Source of the DNA: QYQD01 sp040755415
GTDB lineage: Bacteria; Desulfobacterota; QYQD01
Direction of reading: 5' to 3'
Length of the DNA: 9,924 nt
Assembly: GCA_040755415.1 (NCBI GenBank)
Contig: JBFMAZ010000107.1
Span: 1 to 9,924 of the forward strand
The stretch's first letter is position 1; each line of letters begins with the position of its first letter. This document shows, piece by piece, positions 1 through 7,480 of this stretch. Made by a program: the position numbers and the translations under genes. The notes under the pieces were generated by a model, which was not told the origin of the DNA, did not search any database, and was given only the letters and a program-made list of their open reading frames with translations.

Positions 1-53
1 TGCTGCACAGCAATTCGCATGATCTCTGCATCTCTAACCTCAAGCTTGCGCAT
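1..53 (-). CDS. N-terminus of a probable transposase, cut by the window edge
   Basis: The reading frame leaves the window after 17 codons, giving MRKLEVRDAEIMRIAVQ. An AGGAGG at 61-66 lies 4 nt before an ATG at 54-56 and 7 nt before a second ATG at 51-53. The second has the better spacing and is chosen here; the first would add one Met. The short N-terminus reminds me of helix-turn-helix proteins of the IS630 transposase group, but 17 residues cannot prove this. Its position where the helicase gene is broken supports a mobile-element gene. It could instead be an unrelated small regulator. Confidence 0.45.
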   Translation of the reverse strand, partial: MRKLEVRDAEIMRIAVQ

Positions 54-66
54 CATACCACCTCCT

Positions 67-89
67 TTCTGCTACAAACACTAGCAGAA
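67..89 (-). promoter_or_regulatory. Stem-loop directly upstream of the transposase ribosome binding site
   Basis: TTCTGCTA (67-74) and TAGCAGAA (82-89) are perfect inverted repeats with a 7-nt loop. The stem abuts and slightly overlaps the AGGAGG at 61-66. In several IS families a leader hairpin near the ribosome binding site limits translation from read-through transcripts. That role is inferred here from position only. Confidence 0.45.
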
Positions 90-110
90 AAGAACATTAT
101 GCGCAACTAT

Positions 111-1412
111 TTATGACCGTATGTATAAAAACTCGGCAACCGTATCACAGTTCCGGGTGTCATCGGTCATGACAAAGAGGATTGCCTTTTTGCCTAGTTT
201 TTCATGCTCGGCATAGGCCTTACGCCATTCTTCCACACCCAGATTGAGATAGTCGGCGTATTTCTCGGTGTATCGGGAACTTTGCCGCTCAGAGAGTTTA
301 GCCCGGCTGGCAGAATCAGGCAGAACGGGGTGTTTGACCACATTTTGAGAGATGGCCTCAACTAACGGGTAATCGGATACTGTTTGCACGAAAATGGCCC
401 CGTTATTGTGCCTGGGAGTCGCAGTGTCATCTATCTGGATGGAAAGATAACTGCCTTTGTGCTTCAGCCGATTGTGGATGTCCTTAATTGACTTGAACCA
501 CGCCATCTGGCTGTCGTGGATATGATGTGCCTCATCATTGAGAACCACAAGCTCGTCGATATCCCGTACAATATCGCCCAGATCAACCTTGGAATCGGTA
601 GTTCCTCCGGTAGGCCGCCTGCCCAGGAAATAATCCATCGTGTTTTCATCATCTTTTGAAGGCTCGAGGTCATCACCGGCATAAACGCGATGGATATTGG
701 TGAGAAAGATGTTCCCCGTCTTTCTCACCACGTTGACCTCATCTTGGATATGGAGGGTTAACTGAAAATCATCCTGCCAGTTTTGGCCGTGATAGCCGTT
801 ATCCGGCAGAACCGGGTCTTCGAAGAAGATGCGCAACCCGTCAAAGTCGCTGCGAATCCGATCCAGCACAATGATGTTTGGTGTAATAAGGAGAAAATTC
901 CGGGCCAGGTCGGATTCAGGTTCGTACAGCTTGTGAAAATAGCACCAGGTCAATATAAGGCTGATTACCTTGGTTTTGCCGGTGCCGGTGGCCATTTTCA
1001 CTATGAACCGCCTCCAGGTCTCGTCGAACATCCCGGCCGATACTGCGCCTGATGAGTCAAATCGCAGGAGATCGTATTTGTCCTTGACCTTGACCGCATC
1101 GTAGAGATAGATGACGGTCTCCACCGCCTCCCTCTGGGCAAAGTAATATTGAAACCTTGCCATCGTGCCGTCCGGCTTCGGCAGCAGATGCTCACGATTA
1201 AACCACCAGTTCAAGAGGGCTCGGCTGGTATCGGTTGCCCCCGCATAGCTACTGTCCCGCCATGCCTTTACTTTTTTACGCAGTTCATGCACCAAAGGCG
1301 GCAACAGCTTTTCGTAACTCGACTCACGTAGCGCCTCATCTGCCGGGAACCACCGGAGACCCGGGTCCAGGATTGCGTAAGGGGAAGCCGGAAAATCAGG
1401 ATGTATGGCCAT
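111..1412 (-). CDS. res: Truncated type III restriction enzyme Res subunit (superfamily 2 helicase half)
   Basis: This encodes 433 residues of a DEAD/DEAH-type superfamily 2 translocase, the ATP-driven subunit of type III restriction-modification systems. A Q-motif-like FQYYFAQREAVET lies near residues 87-99, Walker A MATGTGKT at 140-147, the DEAH box at 293-296 (LNDEAHH), and motif III-like DDTATPRH at 328-335. The protein stops at the start of the second RecA domain (ILFVMTDDTRNCDTVAEFL). Family members are usually about 900-1000 residues, so the rest of that domain and any C-terminal endonuclease domain are missing. The stop falls at the junction with an apparent insertion sequence. The start ATG shares one base with the mod stop in TAATG, and a GGGGG lies 8 nt upstream. 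Without domain 2 the protein is very unlikely to be an active helicase. Confidence 0.85.
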   Translation of the reverse strand: MAIHPDFPASPYAILDPGLRWFPADEALRESSYEKLLPPLVHELRKKVKAWRDSSYAGATDTSRALLNWWFNREHLLPKPDGTMARFQYYFAQREAVETVIYLYDAVKVKDKYDLLRFDSSGAVSAGMFDETWRRFIVKMATGTGKTKVISLILTWCYFHKLYEPESDLARNFLLITPNIIVLDRIRSDFDGLRIFFEDPVLPDNGYHGQNWQDDFQLTLHIQDEVNVVRKTGNIFLTNIHRVYAGDDLEPSKDDENTMDYFLGRRPTGGTTDSKVDLGDIVRDIDELVVLNDEAHHIHDSQMAWFKSIKDIHNRLKHKGSYLSIQIDDTATPRHNNGAIFVQTVSDYPLVEAISQNVVKHPVLPDSASRAKLSERQSSRYTEKYADYLNLGVEEWRKAYAEHEKLGKKAILFVMTDDTRNCDTVAEFLYIRS

Positions 1413-1990
1413 TACGTCTTGCCCCCTATGGTTACTTCAATAATTTTCATGGTGTCGTTGCCGAAGATGTCCACCACTTTTATTGCGATCTTGCGCCGCC
1501 CCGGCGGGCATTCATGATATATGCTTTTCAGCTCCAGGGAGCGGTCTTTCTTGGCGCGGAAGGACTGCCATTCGTTTTCAAACACGAAATCTCCCGTCCA
1601 GCGTTCTTCGACTTCGCCGGTGTCTTCATTCCTTACCCGGATGATCTCGCGTTTGCTTTCAAAATCGAAATCCACTGACCAGTAATCAATCCAGTCGGTC
1701 CAGTTCTTGGTGAGGACTTCACGAGAGATGACCCCGTCTTTATCGCGGCTGACTTTGATAATTTGCCCCTGCTCTACCACGATCTTGTTGCCTTTGTCCT
1801 TCACGCTGGCTTCCGCATTGGCAATGGAGTCTTGAGAATAGAACACGGAGAAATCGGTCAATTCCACGGCAATCCCCCTCATTCCCCCCTTGTGAAGGGG
1901 GGGAAGAAAGGGGGGTAAAATGCGGTTTGACCTCGATATAGGATACATCATGAAACACCACTTGATTCTTCTCCACTGCCCGCTTGTCAA
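1412..1990 (-). pseudogene. Out-of-frame C-terminal part of the Mod methyltransferase
   Basis: This frame holds the missing C-terminus of the upstream methyltransferase. Its useful part begins around position 1870 (AVELTDFSVFYSQDS) and runs to IEVTIGGKT just before res. The residues coded from 1990 down to the repeat are a shadow of the mod frame and not natural protein. The frame differs from that of mod by one base: removing a single base, for example from the seven-base G run at 1897-1903, would join the two into one 767-codon gene. The segment contains no methyltransferase motifs; as the Mod C-terminus it probably contributes to dimer or Res contacts. An independent small protein started at 1990 is unlikely, as no good ribosome binding site was noticed. 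Confidence 0.75.
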
Positions 1991-3716
1991 AAACGTCGGC
2001 AGGAATGTATTTCATGGCCAAGTCTATGCCTTTGCTTTTTGCTTCGTCAAGGATATTGGGGAACAACCCCATTTCAAATTCAAAGGCAAGGATATCCACC
2101 CGGGTGATGTGGTGTTTACGGCATTCGAGGATGATTTCTTCTACAAAGAGCCGGGTTACCGGCAGGTTTACAGGCCCTACTGCAACTAACCGCCCGGCCT
2201 TTTTGCCGTGGAAGGCGTTGAAACCCTCCACAGGCTCGGCGCGGTAGGCGTGGAGAATCAAGTCTAGAAAGGCTTTCTCCCGCTCCTGCAACTGCTTTTG
2301 TTTTTCCTCCTCCCGAAGATCGGGATTAATCCCAATATAGTGCTGGCGCTCGTACTTGCCCAGGTTAAGGATTTCAAAGGCGCGATAGTCTTTGCCTTGT
2401 GCTTTCAACTCGCGTTGCACACCGATCATCCGCTTGCGGGTGGTGTGGATGGCGAATTTACCAAGGTCGGAGCCGATCCATTTTCGGCCCAGCTTTTCGG
2501 CAACGGATAACGTGGTGCCGGAGCCGCAGAAAAAGTCGGCGATGAGGTCGTTTTCGTTGGAGGAAAGCCTAACGATTCGATCTAGAAGTTCTTCTGGTTT
2601 CTGAGTTGGATATCCTAGTCCTTCCGAGCCGGTATGAATACCTCTAATCATTTTTATGTCGTCCCAAATATCCTGTAGTGGGACGCCTTTGCTTTCATCC
2701 AAATATCGTTTCAGATAAGGTTGACCAGTACCTGAATAAACAATACGTCCTTGCCTTTCCAACTCCAGCATCTTTTCCTTACTAAATCTCCATGCCCGAG
2801 TTATTCCATTCCATTCAAACACAGGATTACCTTTCTTGGCACCTCCTGGACCAGTAATATCCGCTTTGTTGTATCTACGTCCCGTTCCTTCTTCCACATG
2901 CTTATACCATTTATCCTTGGTTGACTCCGGCAGTGGCTGGTACAGCATATTTGTGGTTTGCTGCTCTGGATTCCTCGAATATCGGAAGATAGTGTCACAA
3001 ATCTTTCCTAAGTGCTTGGCACCTTGGCCCGCATCACTATGCGCATCAGATCGCTTCCAAGTAATTTCATTTAAGTGGTTCGTTGGGCCAAAGACTTCAT
3101 CCATCACAAGACGAATATATCCATTCACTCGCCAATCACAATGCACATAAATGGAACCATCGTTCGCCAGCAAATCCCGCATCAGCACTAGCCGCTCATA
3201 GATCATGGCGATGAAACTATCGGCCCCCTTGCCCCAGGTATCGCGGTAGGCGATTTCTTCCAGGATATTGGGTTTCTTGGTAAATGTATCGCCACCGATT
3301 TCGATATCCATGGAGAAATCAGCGCCCACGTCAAAAGGGGGGTCGATGTAGATCAACTTGATGCCGCCCTGAGCCTCGATCTCTTCTCTAAGCGGCCCGT
3401 TTTTCAGACTGGACAGAATCAGTTTATTATCGCCCCAGATCAGCTTGTTGGTCCAGCCCTTGAGCTGACGCCCGCGCTGGTCAATATCAAATAGGGGAAG
3501 CTGTAGCTTGGTATCTTTTTCGGCGCGGGGCTCGTCAACCTGCTCGATCACCTGGAACGGCAAAACCACGTTACAAACTTCGTTGGTCTTGCCGTTCCAG
3601 ACCAGCTCCACCTCCCGCTTGTCCTCAAAGAGCAGAAAACGGTACTTCTCCGGCAACGGTTTGCCCGCCTCCAGATACCGGTTAATATCTCTGATTTCAT
3701 TATCAGTGAGTTTCAT
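1740..3716 (-). CDS. mod: Type III-like DNA adenine methyltransferase (Mod), frameshifted near its C-terminus
   Basis: This is a beta-class N6-adenine/N4-cytosine methyltransferase, the modification and recognition subunit of a type III system. Motif IV DPPF is at residues 125-128, the probable target recognition domain is between about 210 and 365, YPTQKPEELLDRI (motif X region) is near 369-381, and the SAM-binding motif I ADFFCGSGTT is at 393-402. The order IV, recognition domain, X, I is diagnostic for the beta class. The start ATG overlaps the preceding gene's stop by 4 nt (ATGA), indicating translational coupling. After F600 the frame enters a C/G-rich palindromic repeat and then reads 58 unrelated residues to a stop, while the true C-terminus continues in another frame. 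The catalytic motifs are all present, so methylation might persist; Res coupling could be lost. Confidence 0.88.
   Translation of the reverse strand: MKLTDNEIRDINRYLEAGKPLPEKYRFLLFEDKREVELVWNGKTNEVCNVVLPFQVIEQVDEPRAEKDTKLQLPLFDIDQRGRQLKGWTNKLIWGDNKLILSSLKNGPLREEIEAQGGIKLIYIDPPFDVGADFSMDIEIGGDTFTKKPNILEEIAYRDTWGKGADSFIAMIYERLVLMRDLLANDGSIYVHCDWRVNGYIRLVMDEVFGPTNHLNEITWKRSDAHSDAGQGAKHLGKICDTIFRYSRNPEQQTTNMLYQPLPESTKDKWYKHVEEGTGRRYNKADITGPGGAKKGNPVFEWNGITRAWRFSKEKMLELERQGRIVYSGTGQPYLKRYLDESKGVPLQDIWDDIKMIRGIHTGSEGLGYPTQKPEELLDRIVRLSSNENDLIADFFCGSGTTLSVAEKLGRKWIGSDLGKFAIHTTRKRMIGVQRELKAQGKDYRAFEILNLGKYERQHYIGINPDLREEEKQKQLQEREKAFLDLILHAYRAEPVEGFNAFHGKKAGRLVAVGPVNLPVTRLFVEEIILECRKHHITRVDILAFEFEMGLFPNILDEAKSKGIDLAMKYIPADVFDKRAVEKNQVVFHDVSYIEVKPHFTPLSSPPSQGGNEGDCRGIDRFLRVLFSRLHCQCGSQREGQRQQDRGRAGANYQSQPR
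1871..1920. repeat. Palindromic C/G-rich repeat inserted in the mod coding sequence
   Basis: The core is C6-TTGTGAA-G7 (1884-1903), flanked by C5 at 1874-1878 and G6 at 1910-1915 with AAT and TAAAA at the outer ends. The same nested design occurs in the clusters at 8692-8790 and 9832-9924, so this is a dispersed element rather than native mod sequence. It interrupts the protein between VKPHF and AVELTDF. The stem is asymmetric (six C against seven G). Deleting one G would make it symmetric and restore the mod frame. Confidence 0.8.
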
Positions 3717-6304
3717 CTGCTTATCTTTTCAGTTCCTTCTCTTCTTTTCCCGCCAGCGGTTTTTTTCCTCTGTCCCCTTGTACTAACCTCTCTCGACGCT
3801 AAGTAAATGCTGCTAGTCCGTCTTCCAAACCATCCTAAGTCAGCGGGATGATCATTAAATCCTTGAACATCATAGGCCACAATTGTTTTTAACTCGATAT
3901 GAGAGTCTATGCGGTTTCTTATTTCATCAGATGCCTTGATTAGAGATGCCTTCATAGACGCTACATCTTCTTCAGGGGCACAATATCGCTCAAACGATAG
4001 CATGGCAATATCAGGTTGAATCAAATTTATCTTTTTGATGAACTTATCTACTTCTCCGGGTTTGTTTATAAAAAGAGAACCGCTGAGTTTTGCTTCAACT
4101 GCATAAAACTTACCGTCAAGAACGCAAAAAATATCCATTTCATTTTTTTTCTCGCGGTCATCGTACTTCTCATATAAATCGACTTCGGGGAGATACCAGA
4201 AACTTCCTCTAGTAAATCTTTCTTGTAAGAATCCCAGAGTCCACAGTACGGGTAAGCCAGTCTGTTTAATTAGTGAGCGATAAACAAAATCATTAAGTTG
4301 ATATGTCCATCCAAGATCAATAGGCGCCAAGTATTCCCTGCTACAAATTTCACAACTATTCTTAATTTTCATGCCATCGAAGCTGCGAGAATTCGTATGC
4401 CCACAATATTGACATCTCCACTGGTGCACTTGATAGAAGATATTAGTTCTTACTAGATATTCAAGTGTATCGGTAAGATTGTTCATCATAAAATTTGAAA
4501 CCTTGTCGATCTTACTTAAGTTCAGCTCTTTCATTAATTTTTCTCTAGTTGGCCGATCATTTGGGAGGAATCCGTTTAGTTTGTTACGGTCATATACGAG
4601 ATATTTTACTGAATCTTCTTTCCCTTCTCTTAATACGTCTCTCCAATACTTATTGGTCAGAATTCCATAGGCGTCGGAAAGGCTATCAAACATCGAGATA
4701 ACACCTCTCAGATTCTGTCCTTTATCTGATATGGATAGATCTTGGTAAGAATTCTTTACTATCGAAGCTCGCAAATCATCCTGTGGATACTGGAAGAAAT
4801 TTAGCACTAGGTGTCGGAAGAATATCTCATCATCGGGTAAAGATAAATTATACAAATATTCTTTATTAATAGATCGGTCACCGATGGGAAAGTCTTCTGT
4901 CGTTGGTAGAAGTGCGAGTCGGTGGCCGATGGTAACTTTCCCTAAGTTATCGGTAAAAGCTCTCACGATTTTACGTCTTCGCGGCAATACCCAGTTATCA
5001 ACAATATTAGAATATCTGGACAAGTTATTGTGCCTTTGGATATCAAGCTCAACGACCCATTGACCATTGGCAATGCCCTTGTGACGAGGAGGTATATAGG
5101 TGAAATGCGCGGGCTCTTCAGATGGTAACGTATTGGTATCTTCGTTTAGTTTGAATGTGGATGTGTCGGTTGACCTTCTAAAGTAACTTTCCTGTAACCT
5201 TTTTTTCTCCGGTAATGCAGGTACGTTGAAATTTCTTCCAACAAATATCGAGTTGTAGGTGTGCTTACTCAGCTTATCTTGGATTGAACGTAGTTCTTCT
5301 TCGCTGTGACTGTAGCTTCGAATTGAAACCTTAGCGGGACCGTTTTCTTGTCCCAGGAAATTATTCTGGTTCAGATATTGCCCCAACTGACTTATCAAGT
5401 TTTCATCATTGAAAAATGTAGCTTCTATGATAAATGCACCCGGGGTTGTGGCGTGACTAGGAGTGAAATGGCGAGCGTTCCAGAAATGAACTCGATCAAG
5501 AAGTGTTTTTCCTATGAAAAGGTTAAAGCTATGCGCCCATTCATATGGTTCAACCCGAGGTATAGCTTCGCTATGTGCCATCGCAAATCTAGCAATTGGC
5601 AATGCCTTTCGGTTACTAAGCGCAGAAAGTATATCTGCAATCGAACTGCATCTCTTGGTACCTGCTATGATACGGTCGGATAGATCAGGAGGGACTAGGC
5701 AAAGCGTTCGAAAGAGCCCAGGGATGGCATGAGTGACTATGTTAACCTTAAATGCCGTACCAAAGTTATCACTTAACAGGCGAGGTGCGGGTTCGTTACC
5801 GTATTGGGTGATGACAGTAATTTCACTCTCTGGTTTTTGCCTCATAAAGGACGGATACTGCGCATGGGGGCTTTGGATCGTTGTCATCGATGATATAGGT
5901 CTAAAGTAGTGGTGCCAGTCATGGATAAACGCGCGCCAGCGAAGATCGTCCAAATCATGGTTCCTAATCTCATGCCGTAGAAACGCGATCGGAGAGCACA
6001 ACCTATCTATTTTTTCGACCAAGTCTTTTTCCAGTTCAACGTATGCACAAACGAAATCCGGATCAAAAAATTCCAACCACGATTCATAAGCTGGTTCAAG
6101 GAACTCCATTGAACCAGAAGGAACGATTAGCGTGTAAGCGCCAGCCCAGCGTGTGTAGGACTCATAAAATACCGCATCCAATAACATATGATTAACAGAT
6201 AATTCGTCGTAGGGGACTAGATACGCGATCTTTATGGGCCGGTTGCTGGCCTTGACCTCAATCGTTTTCCCAAGACTTTTGGGGCGGTCTAAATTCATAT
6301 TCAT
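3713..6304 (-). CDS. Large uncharacterised restriction-operon protein with zinc ribbon and nuclease-like motif
   Basis: I do not recognise a named family for this 863-residue protein. The N-terminal part (IKIAYLVPYDE at residues 24-34, then about 200 residues) has the look of an alpha/beta domain. A four-cysteine zinc ribbon is visible as C631, C634, C651 and C654 (CQYC and CEIC). It is followed by NEMDIF (D724), then FYAVEAK (E737, K739), a spacing that fits a PD-(D/E)XK nuclease core. The C-terminus is basic and includes a CCGCCAGCGG repeat core. It is the first gene of the operon, overlapping mod by 4 nt, so a role with Mod and Res is likely (nuclease, specificity or accessory function). 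No good ribosome binding site precedes the ATG at 6304; the Met at 6298 is an alternative start. Base composition looks A/T-richer than the outer parts of mod. Confidence 0.75.
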   Translation of the reverse strand: MNMNLDRPKSLGKTIEVKASNRPIKIAYLVPYDELSVNHMLLDAVFYESYTRWAGAYTLIVPSGSMEFLEPAYESWLEFFDPDFVCAYVELEKDLVEKIDRLCSPIAFLRHEIRNHDLDDLRWRAFIHDWHHYFRPISSMTTIQSPHAQYPSFMRQKPESEITVITQYGNEPAPRLLSDNFGTAFKVNIVTHAIPGLFRTLCLVPPDLSDRIIAGTKRCSSIADILSALSNRKALPIARFAMAHSEAIPRVEPYEWAHSFNLFIGKTLLDRVHFWNARHFTPSHATTPGAFIIEATFFNDENLISQLGQYLNQNNFLGQENGPAKVSIRSYSHSEEELRSIQDKLSKHTYNSIFVGRNFNVPALPEKKRLQESYFRRSTDTSTFKLNEDTNTLPSEEPAHFTYIPPRHKGIANGQWVVELDIQRHNNLSRYSNIVDNWVLPRRRKIVRAFTDNLGKVTIGHRLALLPTTEDFPIGDRSINKEYLYNLSLPDDEIFFRHLVLNFFQYPQDDLRASIVKNSYQDLSISDKGQNLRGVISMFDSLSDAYGILTNKYWRDVLREGKEDSVKYLVYDRNKLNGFLPNDRPTREKLMKELNLSKIDKVSNFMMNNLTDTLEYLVRTNIFYQVHQWRCQYCGHTNSRSFDGMKIKNSCEICSREYLAPIDLGWTYQLNDFVYRSLIKQTGLPVLWTLGFLQERFTRGSFWYLPEVDLYEKYDDREKKNEMDIFCVLDGKFYAVEAKLSGSLFINKPGEVDKFIKKINLIQPDIAMLSFERYCAPEEDVASMKASLIKASDEIRNRIDSHIELKTIVAYDVQGFNDHPADLGWFGRRTSSIYLASREVSTRGQRKKTAGGKRREGTEKISR

Positions 6305-6382
6305 TTAGCAAAAAAACCTGTCGTGTGGCTAACGTGTCTGTAGAAAAAGGTTAAAATTAAAGAATTCTAAAGCCTTTCACAT

Positions 6383-6412
6383 TTATAACCTATCGAAATT
6401 ATTAGATTGCAA
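6383..6412 (-). promoter_or_regulatory. Candidate sigma70 promoter for the restriction operon
   Basis: On the minus strand TTGCAA (6407-6412) is followed after 18 bases by TTATAA (6383-6388). This lies about 80 bases before the first gene of the three-gene operon, in the only non-coding stretch ahead of it. The boxes are imperfect in an A/T-rich region, so this is a modest call. Confidence 0.35.
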
Positions 6413-6448
6413 TTTCTCCCAAACGGCCCGAATAAGGTTTCTCTATAG

Positions 6449-6537
6449 GCTCAACGCTCCGCATAACCGGATGGTAATGGAACACAGCGGAATTCCCAGC
6501 CGTTTATGATGCAGTTGTTATGTGTGCCTTGTTATAC
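6449..6537 (-). other. attC-like imperfect palindrome after the TIR/membrane gene pair
   Basis: CATAAC (6462-6467) and GTTATG (6517-6522) are perfect inverted repeats about 60 bp apart. Inside them lie mismatched spacers and a second weakly matching pair (ATGGTAAT against ATCATAA). Outside them are GCTCAAC (6449-6455), which matches the RYYYAAC box, and GTTATAC (6531-6537). Size and box layout resemble an integron attC site placed just downstream of the membrane-protein stop. Pairing in the centre is weak and no integrase is present, so it may be an unrelated palindrome. The interval 6305-6541 holds no convincing gene. Confidence 0.3.
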
Positions 6538-6541
6538 TTGA

Positions 6542-7054
6542 TTACTGAGTAAAAACAATCCATAGCTTTTTCTGTGGGAGTGAAAACAAAAAAGTAAATA
6601 GATGTAGCGAGAAAAATATCCATGGAATGCGCTTTTCTATTTTTGTGAATGGAAGATACTTTTGGGGGTCTTTACCGCGCCCGAGAGCCTCCCATTCTGC
6701 ATGATATATTGTAAAAGGTAGATGCTTTTCGATTGCATGGATTATTATAAATTTTGCGAAATTCATTTCGTCGTAGGACCTGATTAATCGGTACCATGTA
6801 TAGCAGAGTATAAGCCCAGCAAGACTGATGAGGAAGTAAAAATGGGTTGCCTTTTCAGCACCTAAATGAACATATCCAACAAACCCTATTAATAATGTAT
6901 TGACTGTCAGGAAAAATGAATTAGCAGAAAGCCTGCGGCTGCTAATACGGTCTGTCATCTCGATATACAGTTTGTACTGCTCAAGACAATGAGTTTTATA
7001 ATCTCCGCTATATTCCTCTTGGGGAATATTCAACAAATTATCTTCTATTCTCAT
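6542..7054 (-). CDS. Small multi-pass membrane protein paired with the TIR-like protein
   Basis: This 170-residue protein has hydrophobic segments at about residues 44-63, 70-90 and 143-160. The sections between them are charged and include a conserved-looking AEWEALGRGKDPQKYLPFTKIEK (about 119-141). In my recollection this pattern matches small membrane proteins grouped by NCBI as RipA-like octameric membrane proteins; that is from memory. It starts 3 nt after the stop of the TIR-like gene (TAA-GAA-ATG), so the two are translated from one message and probably act together. By analogy with TIR-based immunity such as Thoeris, it could be the membrane-disrupting effector. It has no SIR2, SLOG or macro domain, unlike the known Thoeris effectors I can recall. 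Function is inference; the membrane topology is read from the sequence. Confidence 0.75.
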   Translation of the reverse strand: MRIEDNLLNIPQEEYSGDYKTHCLEQYKLYIEMTDRISSRRLSANSFFLTVNTLLIGFVGYVHLGAEKATHFYFLISLAGLILCYTWYRLIRSYDEMNFAKFIIIHAIEKHLPFTIYHAEWEALGRGKDPQKYLPFTKIEKRIPWIFFSLHLFTFLFSLPQKKLWIVFTQ

Positions 7055-7057
7055 TTC

Positions 7058-7480
7058 TTAAACTGACAGCCTTCTAATAGCACCGACTATCGAACTTGTA
7101 TTCCAGCCAGCAATTTCATCGGCTGCATTACGAACAACAGATGAAATTTGCTGAGAGCCCCACGGTGCGACAGCCAATATTGGCTTTGGAAAGTAAAATT
7201 CTTTTTTAGCTATTTGAATCTCTTTATTAATCCATTTGCTGTATGTGGCATATTTCCCAGCCATTATAATAACAATATTAGCAGGGGATATCTGCCGTTT
7301 TATAGCCTGATAAAGTGCATTTTCTGAAGGTGCGTTGTGTATAGGATCATTTTTGGGAACAGAATAATTACGGTACTTGAAATTCGTTGCGGCGTCGAGA
7401 AGGGAGCATAGTTTTTCATATGCGTCGCCGTATGACCAGGAGTGACTGATAAAAAGATCATACGTCTTCAGTTGTGGCAT
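7058..7480 (-). CDS. TIR-like domain protein (DUF1863/ThsB type)
   Basis: This 140-residue protein is essentially one TIR-like domain of the MTH538/DUF1863 group, the family that includes ThsB of Thoeris antiphage systems. Visible landmarks are the first strand and loop YDLFISHSW (residues 7-15), the YSVPKNDP segment (39-46), the hydrophobic strand ANIVIIMAGKY (67-77) and SKWINKEI (81-88), where E87 sits at the position of the TIR catalytic glutamate. ThsB proteins make NAD-derived cyclic signals on infection that switch on an effector; whether this one does so is inference. An AGGAGG at 7486-7491, 5 nt before the ATG, supports the start. A terminator upstream separates it from the PIN toxin gene. 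Its only partner is the downstream membrane protein, so this is not a standard ThsA/ThsB pair. Confidence 0.85.
   Translation of the reverse strand: MPQLKTYDLFISHSWSYGDAYEKLCSLLDAATNFKYRNYSVPKNDPIHNAPSENALYQAIKRQISPANIVIIMAGKYATYSKWINKEIQIAKKEFYFPKPILAVAPWGSQQISSVVRNAADEIAGWNTSSIVGAIRRLSV

Larger units (their letters stand above)
1..126 (-). mobile_element. Left-edge fragment of an insertion sequence, possibly IS630-like
   Basis: The sequence from about position 126 to the window edge does not continue the Res helicase next to it. It holds a short leader with a perfect 8-bp stem-loop, a strong ribosome binding site and the first codons of another gene on the minus strand. The res reading frame loses family resemblance after residues VAEFL and ends seven codons later. 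The junction lies near TA dinucleotides at 124-127, which would suit a TA-targeting IS630/Tc1-type element. That assignment is inference: the other end of the element is outside the window and no terminal repeat can be compared. The boundary is good to roughly 10 bases. Confidence 0.5.

Noticed and set aside
1235..1678. 147-codon plus-strand reading frame
   Set aside because: It lies antisense to res and the Mod C-terminus, which have clear motifs, and its translation shows no domain.
2836..3150. 104-codon plus-strand reading frame
   Set aside because: It is antisense to the mod recognition region and has no independent support.
111..6304. DISARM or BREX system
   Set aside because: The methyltransferase has the type III Mod layout and the helicase the Res layout; none of the other signature genes of those systems are present.
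6542..7480. A complete canonical Thoeris system
   Set aside because: No ThsA-type protein with SIR2-SLOG or macro domains is encoded in the window; only the TIR-like part matches.
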